From NCBI GenBank assembly GCA_034437215.1, contig DAOTVC010000115.1, positions 1 through 31,385 on the forward strand: a stretch of DNA of 31,385 nt, given 5' to 3'. Position 1 is the first letter of the stretch; each line of letters opens with the position of its first letter. A program made the translations under genes and the position numbers. This DNA comes from DAOTVC01 sp034437215. GTDB lineage: Bacteria > Chloroflexota > Anaerolineae > B4-G1 > SLSP01. The notes under the pieces are model-generated. The model made no database searches, was not told the origin of the DNA, and was given only the letters and a program-made list of their open reading frames with translations. Positions 8,703 through 17,600 of the stretch are shown one piece after another.

Positions 8703-8973
8703 CGGTACTAAAGTAAGGTTTTATACGGTCTTCAAACCAACGTGCAGCACACTCTGCGGTCCCGAGTATAGGATAATGTAAGTAGGGTAATCGTCTCTTA
8801 GGATCTGGGGACTTTTGGGTTTCGCCGGGTGGTGGGGTGAGCAGCTCTAAAGCTAGCCCCAATGGCTGCTGCGGTGGGGCGTACCAGACCTTTCCTGCGT
8901 TGTGACAGACAACGCGTGGCACATGGCCCTGTTGTACCCCGCGAAATCCTGGAGAGCCAGGATCTGTAAGCAA
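8686..8973 (-). pseudogene. Degraded ORF, possibly the C-terminal remnant of an IS transposase
   Basis: 95 codons open from a TTG to a TAG at 8686, with an in-frame stop shortly upstream and no ribosome site, so it looks like a fragment. The peptide contains VVCHNAGKVWYAPP and ends FEDRIKPYFSTVDKAP. Endings of the VDKAP type, where the last codons run into a GGGGGCTTTGTCAAC end sequence, recall several insertion-sequence transposases whose coding region enters the right terminal repeat. I did not find the matching left end or catalytic DDE residues. It may instead be an unrelated non-coding segment. Confidence 0.35.
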
Positions 8974-9038
8974 ACACCTTCCCGATCACGAACCTTGCCT
9001 CTATTTTGCACTGCTCCCTGTACCGTAGGGCTATCGCA

Positions 9039-9157
9039 TTTGGGTGTGTTTCAATCCAGTTGTGAGCTATCCATGGCTGAAACGTAAAGCGTGAAACGTG
9101 AAGCCCTCACGTTTTACGTTTCACGCCTCGGTTTAACTCAAGTGAAACACACCCAAA
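9039..9157. mobile_element. 119-bp palindromic MITE-like element with 15-bp terminal inverted repeats
   Basis: The ends 9039-9053 (TTTGGGTGTGTTTCA) and 9143-9157 are perfect inverted repeats of 15 bp. The interior holds a second palindrome built from repeated ACGTRAA-type words: CGTGAAACGTGA near 9090-9101 faces TCACGTTTTAC at 9107-9117. There is no coding capacity. It lies directly upstream of kptA, and the GTG at 9091 inside it opens a spurious extension of that gene. A partial inverted copy occurs at 17826-17886. No clear target-site duplication is visible. Confidence 0.65.
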
Positions 9158-9192
9158 GGATTAGTACGAAGGGGAGAGCGGGCAATTTGAGT

Positions 9193-9759
9193 ATGAGTAG
9201 AGAGATCCTTGGACGTAAACACCGCAAGCTGAGCAAGTTTCTCTCTTTGCTCCTGCGTCACCGTCCGGCGCGCTTTCCCATCGCCCTGGACGAGGAGGGG
9301 TACGCGGATCTCAACGAGATCCTACACATCCTCAACGGGCTGCCGAACTTCCGTTGGGCGACGAGAGCCGACGTCGAAGCCGTCGTCGAGGCGCCCGGTA
9401 GGCGCCGCTTCGAGCTCGACGGAGAGCGGATTCGAGCTCTCTACGGACACACCGCCTTCCGTCCCGAGTACGAAGCTGTGGAACCACCCGCCGTGCTCTA
9501 TCACGGCACGGCGCCGGAGAGCCTGGAGCCCCTGCGCCGCGAGGGGCTCCAGCCCATGGCGCGGCAGTTCGTCCATCTGGCGGCGACAGTGGAGACGGCG
9601 CGCTCCATCGGTCTGCGCCACGCACCCGAGCCCGTGATTCTCGAGATCGACGCGTCCCGGGCACATGCGGCGGGTCTGGACTTCTACCATCCCGTGGAGG
9701 AGATCTACCTCTGCACGCACCTCCCGGCGGAGTATCTGAGCGTCCACGAGGACGCGTGA
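9193..9759 (+). CDS. kptA: RNA 2'-phosphotransferase (Tpt1/KptA family)
   Basis: 188 aa. It matches the KptA/Tpt1 family, which uses NAD+ to remove an internal 2'-phosphate from RNA, giving ADP-ribose 1'',2''-cyclic phosphate and nicotinamide. Visible motifs: KLSKFLSLLLRHRP with the conserved Arg22-His23, RRFELDGERIRALYGHT (YGHT 84-87), LYHGT (102-106) and RQFVHLA with Arg124; length is normal for the family. The N-lobe is a winged helix and the C-lobe an ADP-ribosyltransferase-like fold. I chose the ATG at 9193; upstream GTG codons lie in the repeat element and encode nothing conserved. AGGGGAGAG is present but about 15 nt away, so initiation may be weak. Followed at 16 bp by a DUF952 gene. 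The substrate in bacteria without tRNA splicing is not established. Confidence 0.93.
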   Translation: MSREILGRKHRKLSKFLSLLLRHRPARFPIALDEEGYADLNEILHILNGLPNFRWATRADVEAVVEAPGRRRFELDGERIRALYGHTAFRPEYEAVEPPAVLYHGTAPESLEPLRREGLQPMARQFVHLAATVETARSIGLRHAPEPVILEIDASRAHAAGLDFYHPVEEIYLCTHLPAEYLSVHEDA

Positions 9760-9775
9760 GTTGAATAGAGAGGCG

Positions 9776-10132
9776 ATGATCGTACACATTACATCCAAGA
9801 TAGCGTGGGAGAGCGCCCAAGACGAGGGCTCATATCGTGGGGATACGCTGGAGAGCGAGGGCTTTATCCACTGCTCTCGGCTCGAGCAGGTGCTGGGGGT
9901 GGCGAACGATCGCTTCCCTGGGGAGGAGGGGCTCGTCCTCCTCTGCATCGCCGAGGAGCGGGCGAGCGCCGAGATCCGTTACGAGGACTGCTACGAGACG
10001 GGAGAGGCTTTCCCCCACATCTACGGCCCTCTGAACCGGGACGCGGTCGTGCGGGTTGTGGATTTCCCGCCCCGAGCGGATGGGACCTTCACCCTGCCTC
10101 CAGCCTTGACCGGCGGTTCCTATGCCACCTGA
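9776..10132 (+). CDS. DUF952 family protein
   Basis: 118 aa, starting MIVHITSKIAWESA, then GFIHCSRLEQV and a C-terminal HIYGPLNRDAVV. These are the hallmarks of DUF952, a small cytosolic family of unknown biochemical function. From memory the family is grouped with the ADP-ribosyltransferase superfamily, as KptA is; the His of HIT and the conserved FIHCS segment would be the equivalent positions. The ATG at 9776 gives the usual MI-x-HIT start; a TTG five codons upstream (9761) with GAGGA before it is an alternative. The gene sits 16 bp after kptA and its stop overlaps the start of the next gene by 11 bp, so the three are very probably co-transcribed. Confidence 0.85.
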   Translation: MIVHITSKIAWESAQDEGSYRGDTLESEGFIHCSRLEQVLGVANDRFPGEEGLVLLCIAEERASAEIRYEDCYETGEAFPHIYGPLNRDAVVRVVDFPPRADGTFTLPPALTGGSYAT

Positions 10133-11297
10133 ATCCTCCGCAAGCACCCTGAACCGCCGCGCGTTCCTCAAATGGCTCATCGGGTTGGGCGGCGCAGCTG
10201 CCGCGGGCTATCTGGCCCGGAGCTGTGCCCGACGCCTGGCGCCCACCGAGGTCTCACCCACGCCCGTTCCCCCCACGGAGATGCCCTTTGTGCCCCCTTC
10301 GGTGACGCCCTTCCCACCTGCGGAGACACCGGGGGCGACGCCGGTCGAGACCCGTCCACCGACGGAGCCCCCACCTCCCACACCCACGGAGATCCCCTGG
10401 GTCCTCCCTACCGCGCCCTCCAAGTTGGGCCTCCACACCATCAAGCCCAATAACACCTACCCCTTCGTCAAGCAGGTGACGGAGGCGGGGGCCCGTGTTC
10501 CTTTGGTCAAGGCGCTGGGAGGCTTCGGCGTCTTGCGCGAGGTGAAGGAGGTTTCGCCGACGACGGTCACCGTGGGGCGCTGGCGGGAACCGCAGGACGT
10601 TGAGACGGAGGGCGATCCGGCGCAGAGGGCGGCGGAGGTCATGGGGGCCCACATGGTCTACTGGCAGAACGAACGCGACGTGACCGACTACTGGGAGCTC
10701 CTCAATGAGCCCAACCCCGGCACTCCCGAGGGCCACGCCTGGCTGGCCCGCTTCTACATGGCCGCCATGGAGATCGCCGAGGCCAACGGCTTTCGTCTGG
10801 CCCTCTTCTCCTACAGCACCGGCGTTCCCGAGTGGGGCGACTGGGCTGCCATCGTCGAGACGGGCGTCTTCGCCCGGGCGCAGGCGGGTGGGCACATCCT
10901 GGCGCTCCACGAGTACGACTGGCCCACGCTGCGCGACAACTGGTCCATCGGCATTCCCGGCGCGGCCCCCGATCCCGACCGGGGTCCTCTGGCGGGTCGC
11001 TACCGTCACCTCTACCGTGACTTCCTCATTCCCCGGGGGGAGGTGATCCCGCTGGCGATCACCGAGTTCGGTCTGGATCGCGGCGTCCTTCGCGGCGCGG
11101 AGATGGATCCCTACTGGGAGCGGCGCTGGCTCAAGGAGATGGCGTGGTACGATTCAAAGATCACGGAGGACGACTACGTTATCGGTGCCGCTATCTTTAC
11201 CCTCGGGGGTGGGGAGGATTGGCAGGAGTTCGACTACGAGCGGCTCCTGCCCCAGCTCTACGACTACATCGTCATGCTGGAGGAGCGGTACGGCTGA
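10122..11297 (+). CDS. Tat-exported, TIM-barrel glycosidase-like protein
   Basis: 391 aa. The N-terminus NRRAFLKWLIGLGGAAAAGY carries a twin-arginine motif (RRAFLKW, residues 12-18) and hydrophobic core, followed by YLARSC, which is not a good lipobox. A Pro/Thr/Glu-rich linker spans about 41-98. The C-terminal 290 residues look like a (beta/alpha)8 barrel of the clan-A glycosidase type: YWELLNEPNP gives a candidate acid/base Glu196 after beta-4, and LAITEFGLD a candidate nucleophile Glu315 after beta-7; HEYDW lies between. GH39- or GH5-like is the nearest guess, but I cannot place it in a family and activity is unproven. Overlaps the DUF952 stop by 11 bp. Confidence 0.8.
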   Translation: MPPESSASTLNRRAFLKWLIGLGGAAAAGYLARSCARRLAPTEVSPTPVPPTEMPFVPPSVTPFPPAETPGATPVETRPPTEPPPPTPTEIPWVLPTAPSKLGLHTIKPNNTYPFVKQVTEAGARVPLVKALGGFGVLREVKEVSPTTVTVGRWREPQDVETEGDPAQRAAEVMGAHMVYWQNERDVTDYWELLNEPNPGTPEGHAWLARFYMAAMEIAEANGFRLALFSYSTGVPEWGDWAAIVETGVFARAQAGGHILALHEYDWPTLRDNWSIGIPGAAPDPDRGPLAGRYRHLYRDFLIPRGEVIPLAITEFGLDRGVLRGAEMDPYWERRWLKEMAWYDSKITEDDYVIGAAIFTLGGGEDWQEFDYERLLPQLYDYIVMLEERYG

Positions 11298-11331
11298 TCC
11301 CGCTGGCGCTTGATCGACGAGGGAAGGATCT

Positions 11332-12984
11332 ATGCTGAAGTTGTCACGCAAGCAGCTCATCGTTCTCGCCGGGTTGGCCCTGGTGAATCTGCTGGTCATC
11401 ACAGTGATGGGGGTAGTGATCCTCCGCAGCCTCAACGCCGATCCCCTTCCTCCGTCTCCTCAGGTGAGGGCGACGGGTGTCCCGCCTACCTCCACCCCAC
11501 GCCCCCTGCCTCCGACCTGGACGCCGGAGCCCACCCCGACCCCTTTCGGCATGGAAACCCTCTACGCCTTCGTGCCGGAGCCCTGCCCCTTCGAGATACC
11601 CGAGGGGGTGCAGGTCGAGTGCGGGGTGGTCGGGGTCCCGGAGACCCGGCGAGAGACCCCCGAGGGGCTGGTGCGCCTCTCCGTAGCGATCTACCACAGC
11701 CACAGCTCGGCGCCGGCAGAGGATCCCGTCGTCTTTCTCAACGGAGGACCGGGGAGTGGGGCCGTGGATTTACTCTCCCAGGTCTATATGGAGTTCATCC
11801 TCCCCTTGCTGGCGAGCCGGGACGTCGTCGTCTTCGACCAGCGGGGTACCGGCTTCTCTGAGCCGGATCTCAACTGTCCTGAGTTCTCGCAGGTGATCAA
11901 GGAGGATCTGGAGAAGACCTTCAGCCTCGAGAGGCAGGCGGAGGAGTATTCCGAGGCGCTGCGGCGCTGCCGCACCCGTCTCGCCAATCAGGGCGTCAAC
12001 GTCGCCGCCTACACCAGTGCCGAGAACGCTGCCGACGTCAAGGATCTGATCCAGGTCCTGGGGTACGAGCAGGCCAATCTCTATGGGGCCTCTTACGGGA
12101 CCCGGCTGGCCCTCACCGTGATGCGCGATCATCCGGAGGTCGTGCGCAGCGTGGTTCTCGATGGTGTCGAGCCCGTCGAGGTGCTGCTCTTCAACGACCA
12201 CGGTGTGCGCATGGACCGGCTCCTGCAGAAGCTCTTCGCCGGATGTGCCGCGGATCGCGCCTGCCGCGCTGCCTATCCCAACCTCGAGAGAACCTATACC
12301 GCCACCGTCGCCCGGTTGGATGAGGAGCCCGTCGAGATCTGGACCAAGAGCATCGGGCACAAGTCCTACCATATGCGGATCGACGGCGGGTGGGTCGACG
12401 GCGCCGTCTTCAACGGCGCCTACCAGACGGAGATGATCCGCTACTTCCCCTACATGTTGGAGCAGACCTACGACGGCGACTATGAACTCCTCTCCTGGAT
12501 GCTCGGTGGGGTCGGGCGGGAAGCGGATCTCAGCATTGGCATGTACTTCTCGGTCAACTGCCACGAGGAGGTCTTTGCGACGACGCCCGAGGAGCTCGCC
12601 GCCGACTTCGCTGCCTATCCCAACGTCGAACGCTTCGCCAAGCGGTCGATCTACGGCAGGCCCGAGACCCTCTTCACTCTCTGCGAGGTGTGGGGCGCCG
12701 CCCCCTTCGATCCCCGGGAGGGGATGCCCGTGGAGAGCGACATACCGGCCCTCATCCTGGTGGGGGAGTACGATCCCATCACCCCTCCTGCCTATGCCCG
12801 GCAGGTGGCGGATAGGTTGAGTGCCAGCTACTTCTACGAGTTTCCCGGTCAGGGACACGTGGTCGGGGTCTGGCAGAGCTTCTGTGCCGGCCGGGTGGTC
12901 CGTTCCTTTCTGGAAGACCCTGCCGTAGAGCCCGATGCCGGCTGCATCACCGAGATGGGCGGACCTGACTTCTTTATCCCCTAG
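11332..12984 (+). CDS. Membrane-anchored alpha/beta-hydrolase, S33 peptidase type with TAP-like C-terminus
   Basis: 550 aa. Residues about 8-32 are one hydrophobic helix, probably an uncleaved anchor, followed by a Pro/Thr linker (about 37-72), so the catalytic part faces outward. Oxyanion-loop motif FLNGGPGSG (about 135-143), then VVVFDQRGTGFSEPDL, nucleophile elbow YGASYG with Ser254, acid Asp481 in LVGEYDPITPP, and His509 in GQGHVVG. This order matches proline-iminopeptidase/tripeptidyl-aminopeptidase (S33) enzymes with a TAP-like C-terminal segment; the paired Cys in the cap (CAADRAC) are common there. Likely releases N-terminal residues from peptides outside the cell; substrate unknown. 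GGGAAGG lies 5-6 nt before the ATG, 34 bp after the preceding gene. Confidence 0.88.
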   Translation: MLKLSRKQLIVLAGLALVNLLVITVMGVVILRSLNADPLPPSPQVRATGVPPTSTPRPLPPTWTPEPTPTPFGMETLYAFVPEPCPFEIPEGVQVECGVVGVPETRRETPEGLVRLSVAIYHSHSSAPAEDPVVFLNGGPGSGAVDLLSQVYMEFILPLLASRDVVVFDQRGTGFSEPDLNCPEFSQVIKEDLEKTFSLERQAEEYSEALRRCRTRLANQGVNVAAYTSAENAADVKDLIQVLGYEQANLYGASYGTRLALTVMRDHPEVVRSVVLDGVEPVEVLLFNDHGVRMDRLLQKLFAGCAADRACRAAYPNLERTYTATVARLDEEPVEIWTKSIGHKSYHMRIDGGWVDGAVFNGAYQTEMIRYFPYMLEQTYDGDYELLSWMLGGVGREADLSIGMYFSVNCHEEVFATTPEELAADFAAYPNVERFAKRSIYGRPETLFTLCEVWGAAPFDPREGMPVESDIPALILVGEYDPITPPAYARQVADRLSASYFYEFPGQGHVVGVWQSFCAGRVVRSFLEDPAVEPDAGCITEMGGPDFFIP

Positions 12985-12988
12985 AGCT

Positions 12989-14443
12989 CTAGGGCAGCAT
13001 CGTCGCGTCGAAGCCCTGCGTGCTCGTCGCCAGCGTGCGGTGCGGCCTGCCGATCTCGCCGAGGAGAACGGCAGCGCTGTCGAAGTTGCCGATGCTGTAG
13101 ACGAAGCGGGAAGGAGCGACCCAGCGTACGCTCAACACCTGCCCCGCGTCCCCCGAGAGGGCCAGGGAGATCGGTGTCGCACCCGGCTCGCCGATGTAGA
13201 AGGTCGGGGGCTGTCCGGCGCTGTAGATGAACCTCGCACTGTCCGGGGCCCAGCGGCGAAATTCGACGTCGCCCACGGCGTAGACCTCACCCCCGCTCCC
13301 ATCGCCGTTGGCGATGGAGAGCTGCTGCCCGTCCCGGCTTACGTAGGCGAAGCGCGAGCGATCGGGCGACCAGAGGTTGTTCTGGAGCATGGTGTTGAAG
13401 AGAAAGCGCCCCGGCAGGACGTTCAACAGCGCCGCCTCCCCCTCCCGGGGCAGCCGCCAGAGTGACCCCGTGGAATCGTCCCCGAAGGGCTCGGCGGACT
13501 GGATGGCGATGAGGCCGTAGCTCCCGTCGGGCGCCCAGATGGGCTGGGGAATGTAGGCGTACTCGCTGGCGGTGTTGACGAAGTCGAAGGTGACGAGCTC
13601 CCGGCGGTTCGTCCCGTCGGCGTCCAACATAGAGACCGTCGTCGGGTCGCTGACGAGGAGCGCCGTCGCATCGGGCGAGAAGGCGAAGGAGCCGCCCTCC
13701 CCATCGGCTAAGAGCCGGCTCAGCACGCCCGTCTCGACGTCCACCAGCCACAGGTCCTCGTTCGTGCTGAGACCGTAGCCGGCCTGGAGGAAGGTGTTGA
13801 AGGCGGCCCGTCCTCCCACCGGCAGCCAGGAGATCTCCCAGGGCAGGCGATCCAACATCACCTCCTCCTCGGCCTCTATGGGCGTGCCCATCTCGCCCGG
13901 TAGATCGTCGGGTGCGACGAGCAGCCGCTCCCCGCTGCCGTCGGTGCCGACGACCCGGAGCTCGAAGCGCTCCAACCCCGCGGGTCCCGGAGGTACGCTG
14001 CGCTTGAAGAGCACCTCCTCGCCATCGGGCGAGAGACGGGGTTCCGCATCCTGCCCGCTCGTCGTGAGCTGGAGGGGGGCGTCGTCGTCCACCACCCAGA
14101 CGTTGCCGTCGCGGACGTAGGCGACGACGAAGGCGGAAGATGCGCCTCCCGGCAGGGGCGTGGGGGTGGCGCAGGTGGTGCCGCAGCCCCCGGGACACTC
14201 GTCGGGGCAGTAGTAGACCTCTTCTGCGGTGCAGAGCGGCGGCGTGCAGAGGAGCATGGGGGTCTCCACCGTCGCTGGGGGGGGCGTTGGTGTCGGCTCC
14301 GCTCCCACCGTCTCTTCGAGGAGAGCCTTCGTGGGGGGCTCCACCTCAGCTCGCGGTGTGGTCTCCTCCACGAGAGCGCACCCTCCGAGCAGCACCAGGC
14401 AAGCGGCGAGCAACAGGAACAGGGGCAAGCGTAAGCGTCTCAT
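12989..14443 (-). CDS. Lipoprotein with TolB/WD40-like beta-propeller
   Basis: 484 aa. Positively charged start, hydrophobic stretch and lipobox LGGC with Cys22 mark a type-II signal peptide. A low-complexity Pro/Thr/Glu segment and a Cys-rich patch (CTPPLCTAEEVYYCPDECPG, then GCGTTC) follow to about residue 93. From about 105 on, repeated blades (VAYVRDGNVWVVD, EPRLSPDGEEVLF, SFAFSPDATALLVS, QPIWAPDGSYGLIA, NLWSPDRSRFAYVS, FRRWAPDSARFIYS) show the SPDG-type repeats of TolB/WD40-like propellers. Probably a surface-bound binding protein; no enzyme motif seen. The ribosome site GGAAGGAGGAG is strong. It converges with the S33 hydrolase gene with only 4 bp between stops. Confidence 0.88.
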   Translation of the reverse strand: MRRLRLPLFLLLAACLVLLGGCALVEETTPRAEVEPPTKALLEETVGAEPTPTPPPATVETPMLLCTPPLCTAEEVYYCPDECPGGCGTTCATPTPLPGGASSAFVVAYVRDGNVWVVDDDAPLQLTTSGQDAEPRLSPDGEEVLFKRSVPPGPAGLERFELRVVGTDGSGERLLVAPDDLPGEMGTPIEAEEEVMLDRLPWEISWLPVGGRAAFNTFLQAGYGLSTNEDLWLVDVETGVLSRLLADGEGGSFAFSPDATALLVSDPTTVSMLDADGTNRRELVTFDFVNTASEYAYIPQPIWAPDGSYGLIAIQSAEPFGDDSTGSLWRLPREGEAALLNVLPGRFLFNTMLQNNLWSPDRSRFAYVSRDGQQLSIANGDGSGGEVYAVGDVEFRRWAPDSARFIYSAGQPPTFYIGEPGATPISLALSGDAGQVLSVRWVAPSRFVYSIGNFDSAAVLLGEIGRPHRTLATSTQGFDATMLP

Positions 14444-14505
14444 CTCTCCTCCTTCCGAACGGTTGTGAGGGTCGCAGGCGGATGTGGATGGTCCCTTCTG
14501 CTCCC

Positions 14506-14535
14506 ATTATAGCACGGACAGGGGGAGTCCGGTAA
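14506..14535 (-). promoter_or_regulatory. Promoter of the propeller lipoprotein gene
   Basis: A perfect minus-strand TATAAT (14506-14511) lies 62 bp upstream of the start codon. The best -35 is TTACCG (14530-14535) at 18 bp, only 3/6. A strong -10 with a weak -35 suggests an activator or a modest promoter. Confidence 0.5.
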
Positions 14536-14555
14536 ATCAAACGGCCTCCTGATGC

Positions 14556-14583
14556 TTGGCTTTCGCCCTCTTTACGGTAAAAT
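14556..14583 (+). promoter_or_regulatory. Candidate leuS promoter
   Basis: TTGGCT (14556-14561), a 16-bp spacer and TAAAAT (14578-14583), 56 bp upstream of the leuS start. It is divergent from the lipoprotein promoter, so the 195-bp gap serves both genes. Confidence 0.4.
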
Positions 14584-14590
14584 AGTCGGT

Positions 14591-14609
14591 GGTGTGCGCG
14601 CGGCACACC
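14591..14609 (+). other. Hairpin in the leuS 5' leader
   Basis: GGTGTGC (14591-14597) pairs perfectly with 14603-14609 around a 5-nt GC loop, ending 14 nt before the ribosome site GGAGGAAGG. The leader is too short for a T-box (no room for stem I or the T-box motif), so this may only tune translation. Confidence 0.4.
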
Positions 14610-14638
14610 CAGATAGAGATTGACAGGAGGAAGGACAG

Positions 14639-17600
14639 ATGAAACCCTATCGCCCGCAGGAAATTGAGCCCAAGTGGCAGCAAAAATGGGAAGAGGATGA
14701 GCTCTACCGGGCCACCGTCAAGCCCGACGAGGAGAAGTACTACGCGCTGACCATGCTTCCCTATCCCAGCGGCGAACTCCACATCGGGCACTGGTATGCG
14801 ATGACGCCCAGTGACGCCCGCGCCCGCTTCAAGCGGATGCAGGGCTACAACGTCATGTTCCCCATGGGTTTCGATGCCTTCGGGCTGCCTGCCGAGAACG
14901 CCGCCATCCAACGGAACATCCACCCCCGGACCTGGACCCTGGCGAACATCGAGCGCATGCGCGAGCAGATGCGCTCCATGGGCGCCATGTTCGACTGGGA
15001 GCGGGAGGCCATCTCCTGCCTGCCCGGCTACTATCGCTGGACCCAGTGGTTCTTCCGCAAGTTCTACGATATGGGGTTGGCCTATCGCAAGCGCTCCCCC
15101 GTCGACTTCTGCCCCGCCTGCAAGACGACGCTGGCACGGGAGCAGGTGGTGGGCGAGGAGCGGATCTGTGAGCGCTGCGGCACCCCCGTCGTCAAGAAGG
15201 ATCTCGAGCAGTGGTTCTGGAAGATCACCGACTACGTCGAGGAGCTCCTCGACTTCTCCCAGATCGACTGGCCCGAGAGGATCAAGCTCCTGCAGACCAA
15301 CTGGATCGGACGGAGCGAGGGCGCCGAGGTGCGCTTCCAGGTGGCGCCGGAGGATCTGCCCGAGGACGCCGGCGCCGATGAGGGTGATATCGTCGTCTTC
15401 ACCACCCGCCCGGACACCCTCTGGGGCGCGACCTTCATGGTGCTGGCGCCCGAGCATCCCCTCGTCGACCGGATCGCCAAGCCCGAGCAGCGGGAGGAGG
15501 TCGAGGCCTACCAGCACCAGGCGGCGCGGCAGACGGAGATCGAGCGGTTGAGCACCGAGAAGGAGAAGACGGGTGTCTTCACCGGCGCCTACGCCGTCAA
15601 TCCCGTGAACGACGAGCGCATCCCCATCTGGATCGCCGACTACGTGATGATGACCTACGGCACCGGCGCCATCATGGCGGTGCCCGCTCACGACGAGCGC
15701 GACTTCGACTTCGCCATCAAGTTCGGGCTGCCCATCATCCCCGTCATCGAGAGGCCCGACGGCAAGGCCAAGAGCCTCGTCTTCCCCGGCTCCTTCCCCG
15801 AGGGCTTCGAGGAGCAGCTGCGGGAGACCGCCATCCAGTTCCAGAAGGGGGCCGTGGGCAAGCTGGGTGAGGGGCTCTACGTGACCCTGCACAGCGACGC
15901 CGAGATCGAGCGCTTCGTCGAGCTGATGCGCGAGAATCTGCTGCCCGGCAACTGGAACGAGGTGGTCGGCTCGGGCTGGCACTTCATCTTCGAGGACGAG
16001 GTCAAGCAGCTGGACTCCATCGAAGCCGACCGGGAGATCCTGGCCCGCTGCAAGGAGCTCTACGAGCCGGTGCGCCACAATCGCACTACCATGGAGATGC
16101 TCCACAGCTGTCACTTCTACCGTGACCTGCTCTTCCACCACGAATACGGCACGATGATCAACTCCGGTCCCTTCAGCGGCACGCCGGGCAACGTGGCGGT
16201 GCAGAAGGTGACCGAGTGGCTGGAAGAGCAGGGCGTGGGCGAGCACGCCGTCAACTACCGGCTGCGTGATTGGCTCGTCAGCCGGCAGCGCTACTGGGGC
16301 GCGCCCATTCCCATCGTCTACTGCCAGGCGTGCGGCACGGTGCCCGTTCCCTACGAGGAGCTGCCCGTGGAACTCCCCGAGGACGTGGAGTTCATGCCCA
16401 CGGGCGAGAGCCCTCTCAAATACCACGAGGACTTCCTCCACACCATCTGCCCGGAGTGCGGCGGTCCTGCCACCCGGGAGACGGACACGATGGACACCTT
16501 CGTCTGCTCCTCGTGGTACCAGTACTCCTACCTCAGCCCCTACTACCGCGAGGGGGAGCCGGTCACCAGCGAGGCTAGGCCGTGGGAGCCGGAGGAGGGT
16601 GCCTACTGGCTGCCCGTCGACAGCTACACCGGCGGTGCCGAGCACGCCGTCCTCCACCTGCTCTATACTCGCTTCTTTACGAAGGCGCTGCGGGACGCGG
16701 GGCTGGTGGACTTCGACGAGCCCATGCTCCAGCTGCGCAATCAGGGGATCATCCTGGGCGAGCCTCGTGCGGGGGACTGCGTTGCCGTCACCGGGCACTG
16801 GGAGAAGGCGGCCTTCCGGGCCGAGGGCATCACCGCCTACTCCTTCGAGGATCCCGAGAGCTGGCCCGCGCCGGTGCGGGGCGCCAGCCTCATCTGCGGT
16901 GAGCTCTGGGACCGCGACGACGTCACCCTCAAGGTACAGGTGGCGCCGGAGGGGGGGGAGCCCTCCCTCATCGTCGTGCACTTCGACGAGGAGACGCCCC
17001 TGACCATCGAGGGCCGGGAGGCCGAGAGTTCTGTCGCCGACCTGCTCTACCACCTCGATGTGGAGAAGATGTCCAAGAGCAAGAAGAACGTCGTCTCTCC
17101 CGACGAGCTCGTCGAGGCCTACGGCGCCGACAACGTGCGCGCCTACCTCATGTTCGGTTGGCGCTGGGAGCTGGGCGGTCCCTGGGACAGTCAGGGCATC
17201 GAGGGGGTGGTGCGGTGGCTCAACCGTGCCTGGAACCTGGTGCTCGAGGAGCCTCGGGAGCGGGAGGCGGTCGACGAGGACGCCAAGCGCCGCCTGCTGC
17301 GGGAGATGCACCGCGCCATCAAGGCGGTGACGGAAGATCTGGAGAACTTCTCCTTCAACACCGTCATCGCACGGCTGATGGAGTACACCAACGCGCTCAA
17401 CAAGGAGAAGGCGGCTCTCTGGGGCACCGAGGTCTGGGGCGAGGGCGTGAGCACCCTCCTGCTCCTCATGGCGCCTATCACGCCTCACGTCACCGAGGAG
17501 CTCTGGGGCCTGCTCGAGCAGCCCTACAGCATCCACAGGCAGGCCTGGCCCACCTGGGACGAGGCGATGTTGGTTGAGGAGAGCGTCGAGATCCCCGTGC

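Noticed and set aside
8768..8779. ATAGGATAATGT shared with 29286-29297 as a common operator
   Set aside because: A single 12-bp match between two places in 31 kb is expected by chance, and only the second site lies in an inverted repeat.
9091..9192. Upstream GTG start extending kptA by 34 residues
   Set aside because: The extension is encoded by the MITE-like element and matches nothing in the KptA family.
14620..14625. TTGACA before leuS as a -35 box
   Set aside because: It adjoins the ribosome site and lies 13 bp before the start codon, leaving no room for a -10 upstream of the gene.
14584..14638. T-box or other riboswitch controlling leuS
   Set aside because: The leader is about 55 nt with one short hairpin; neither a specifier stem nor a T-box sequence is present.
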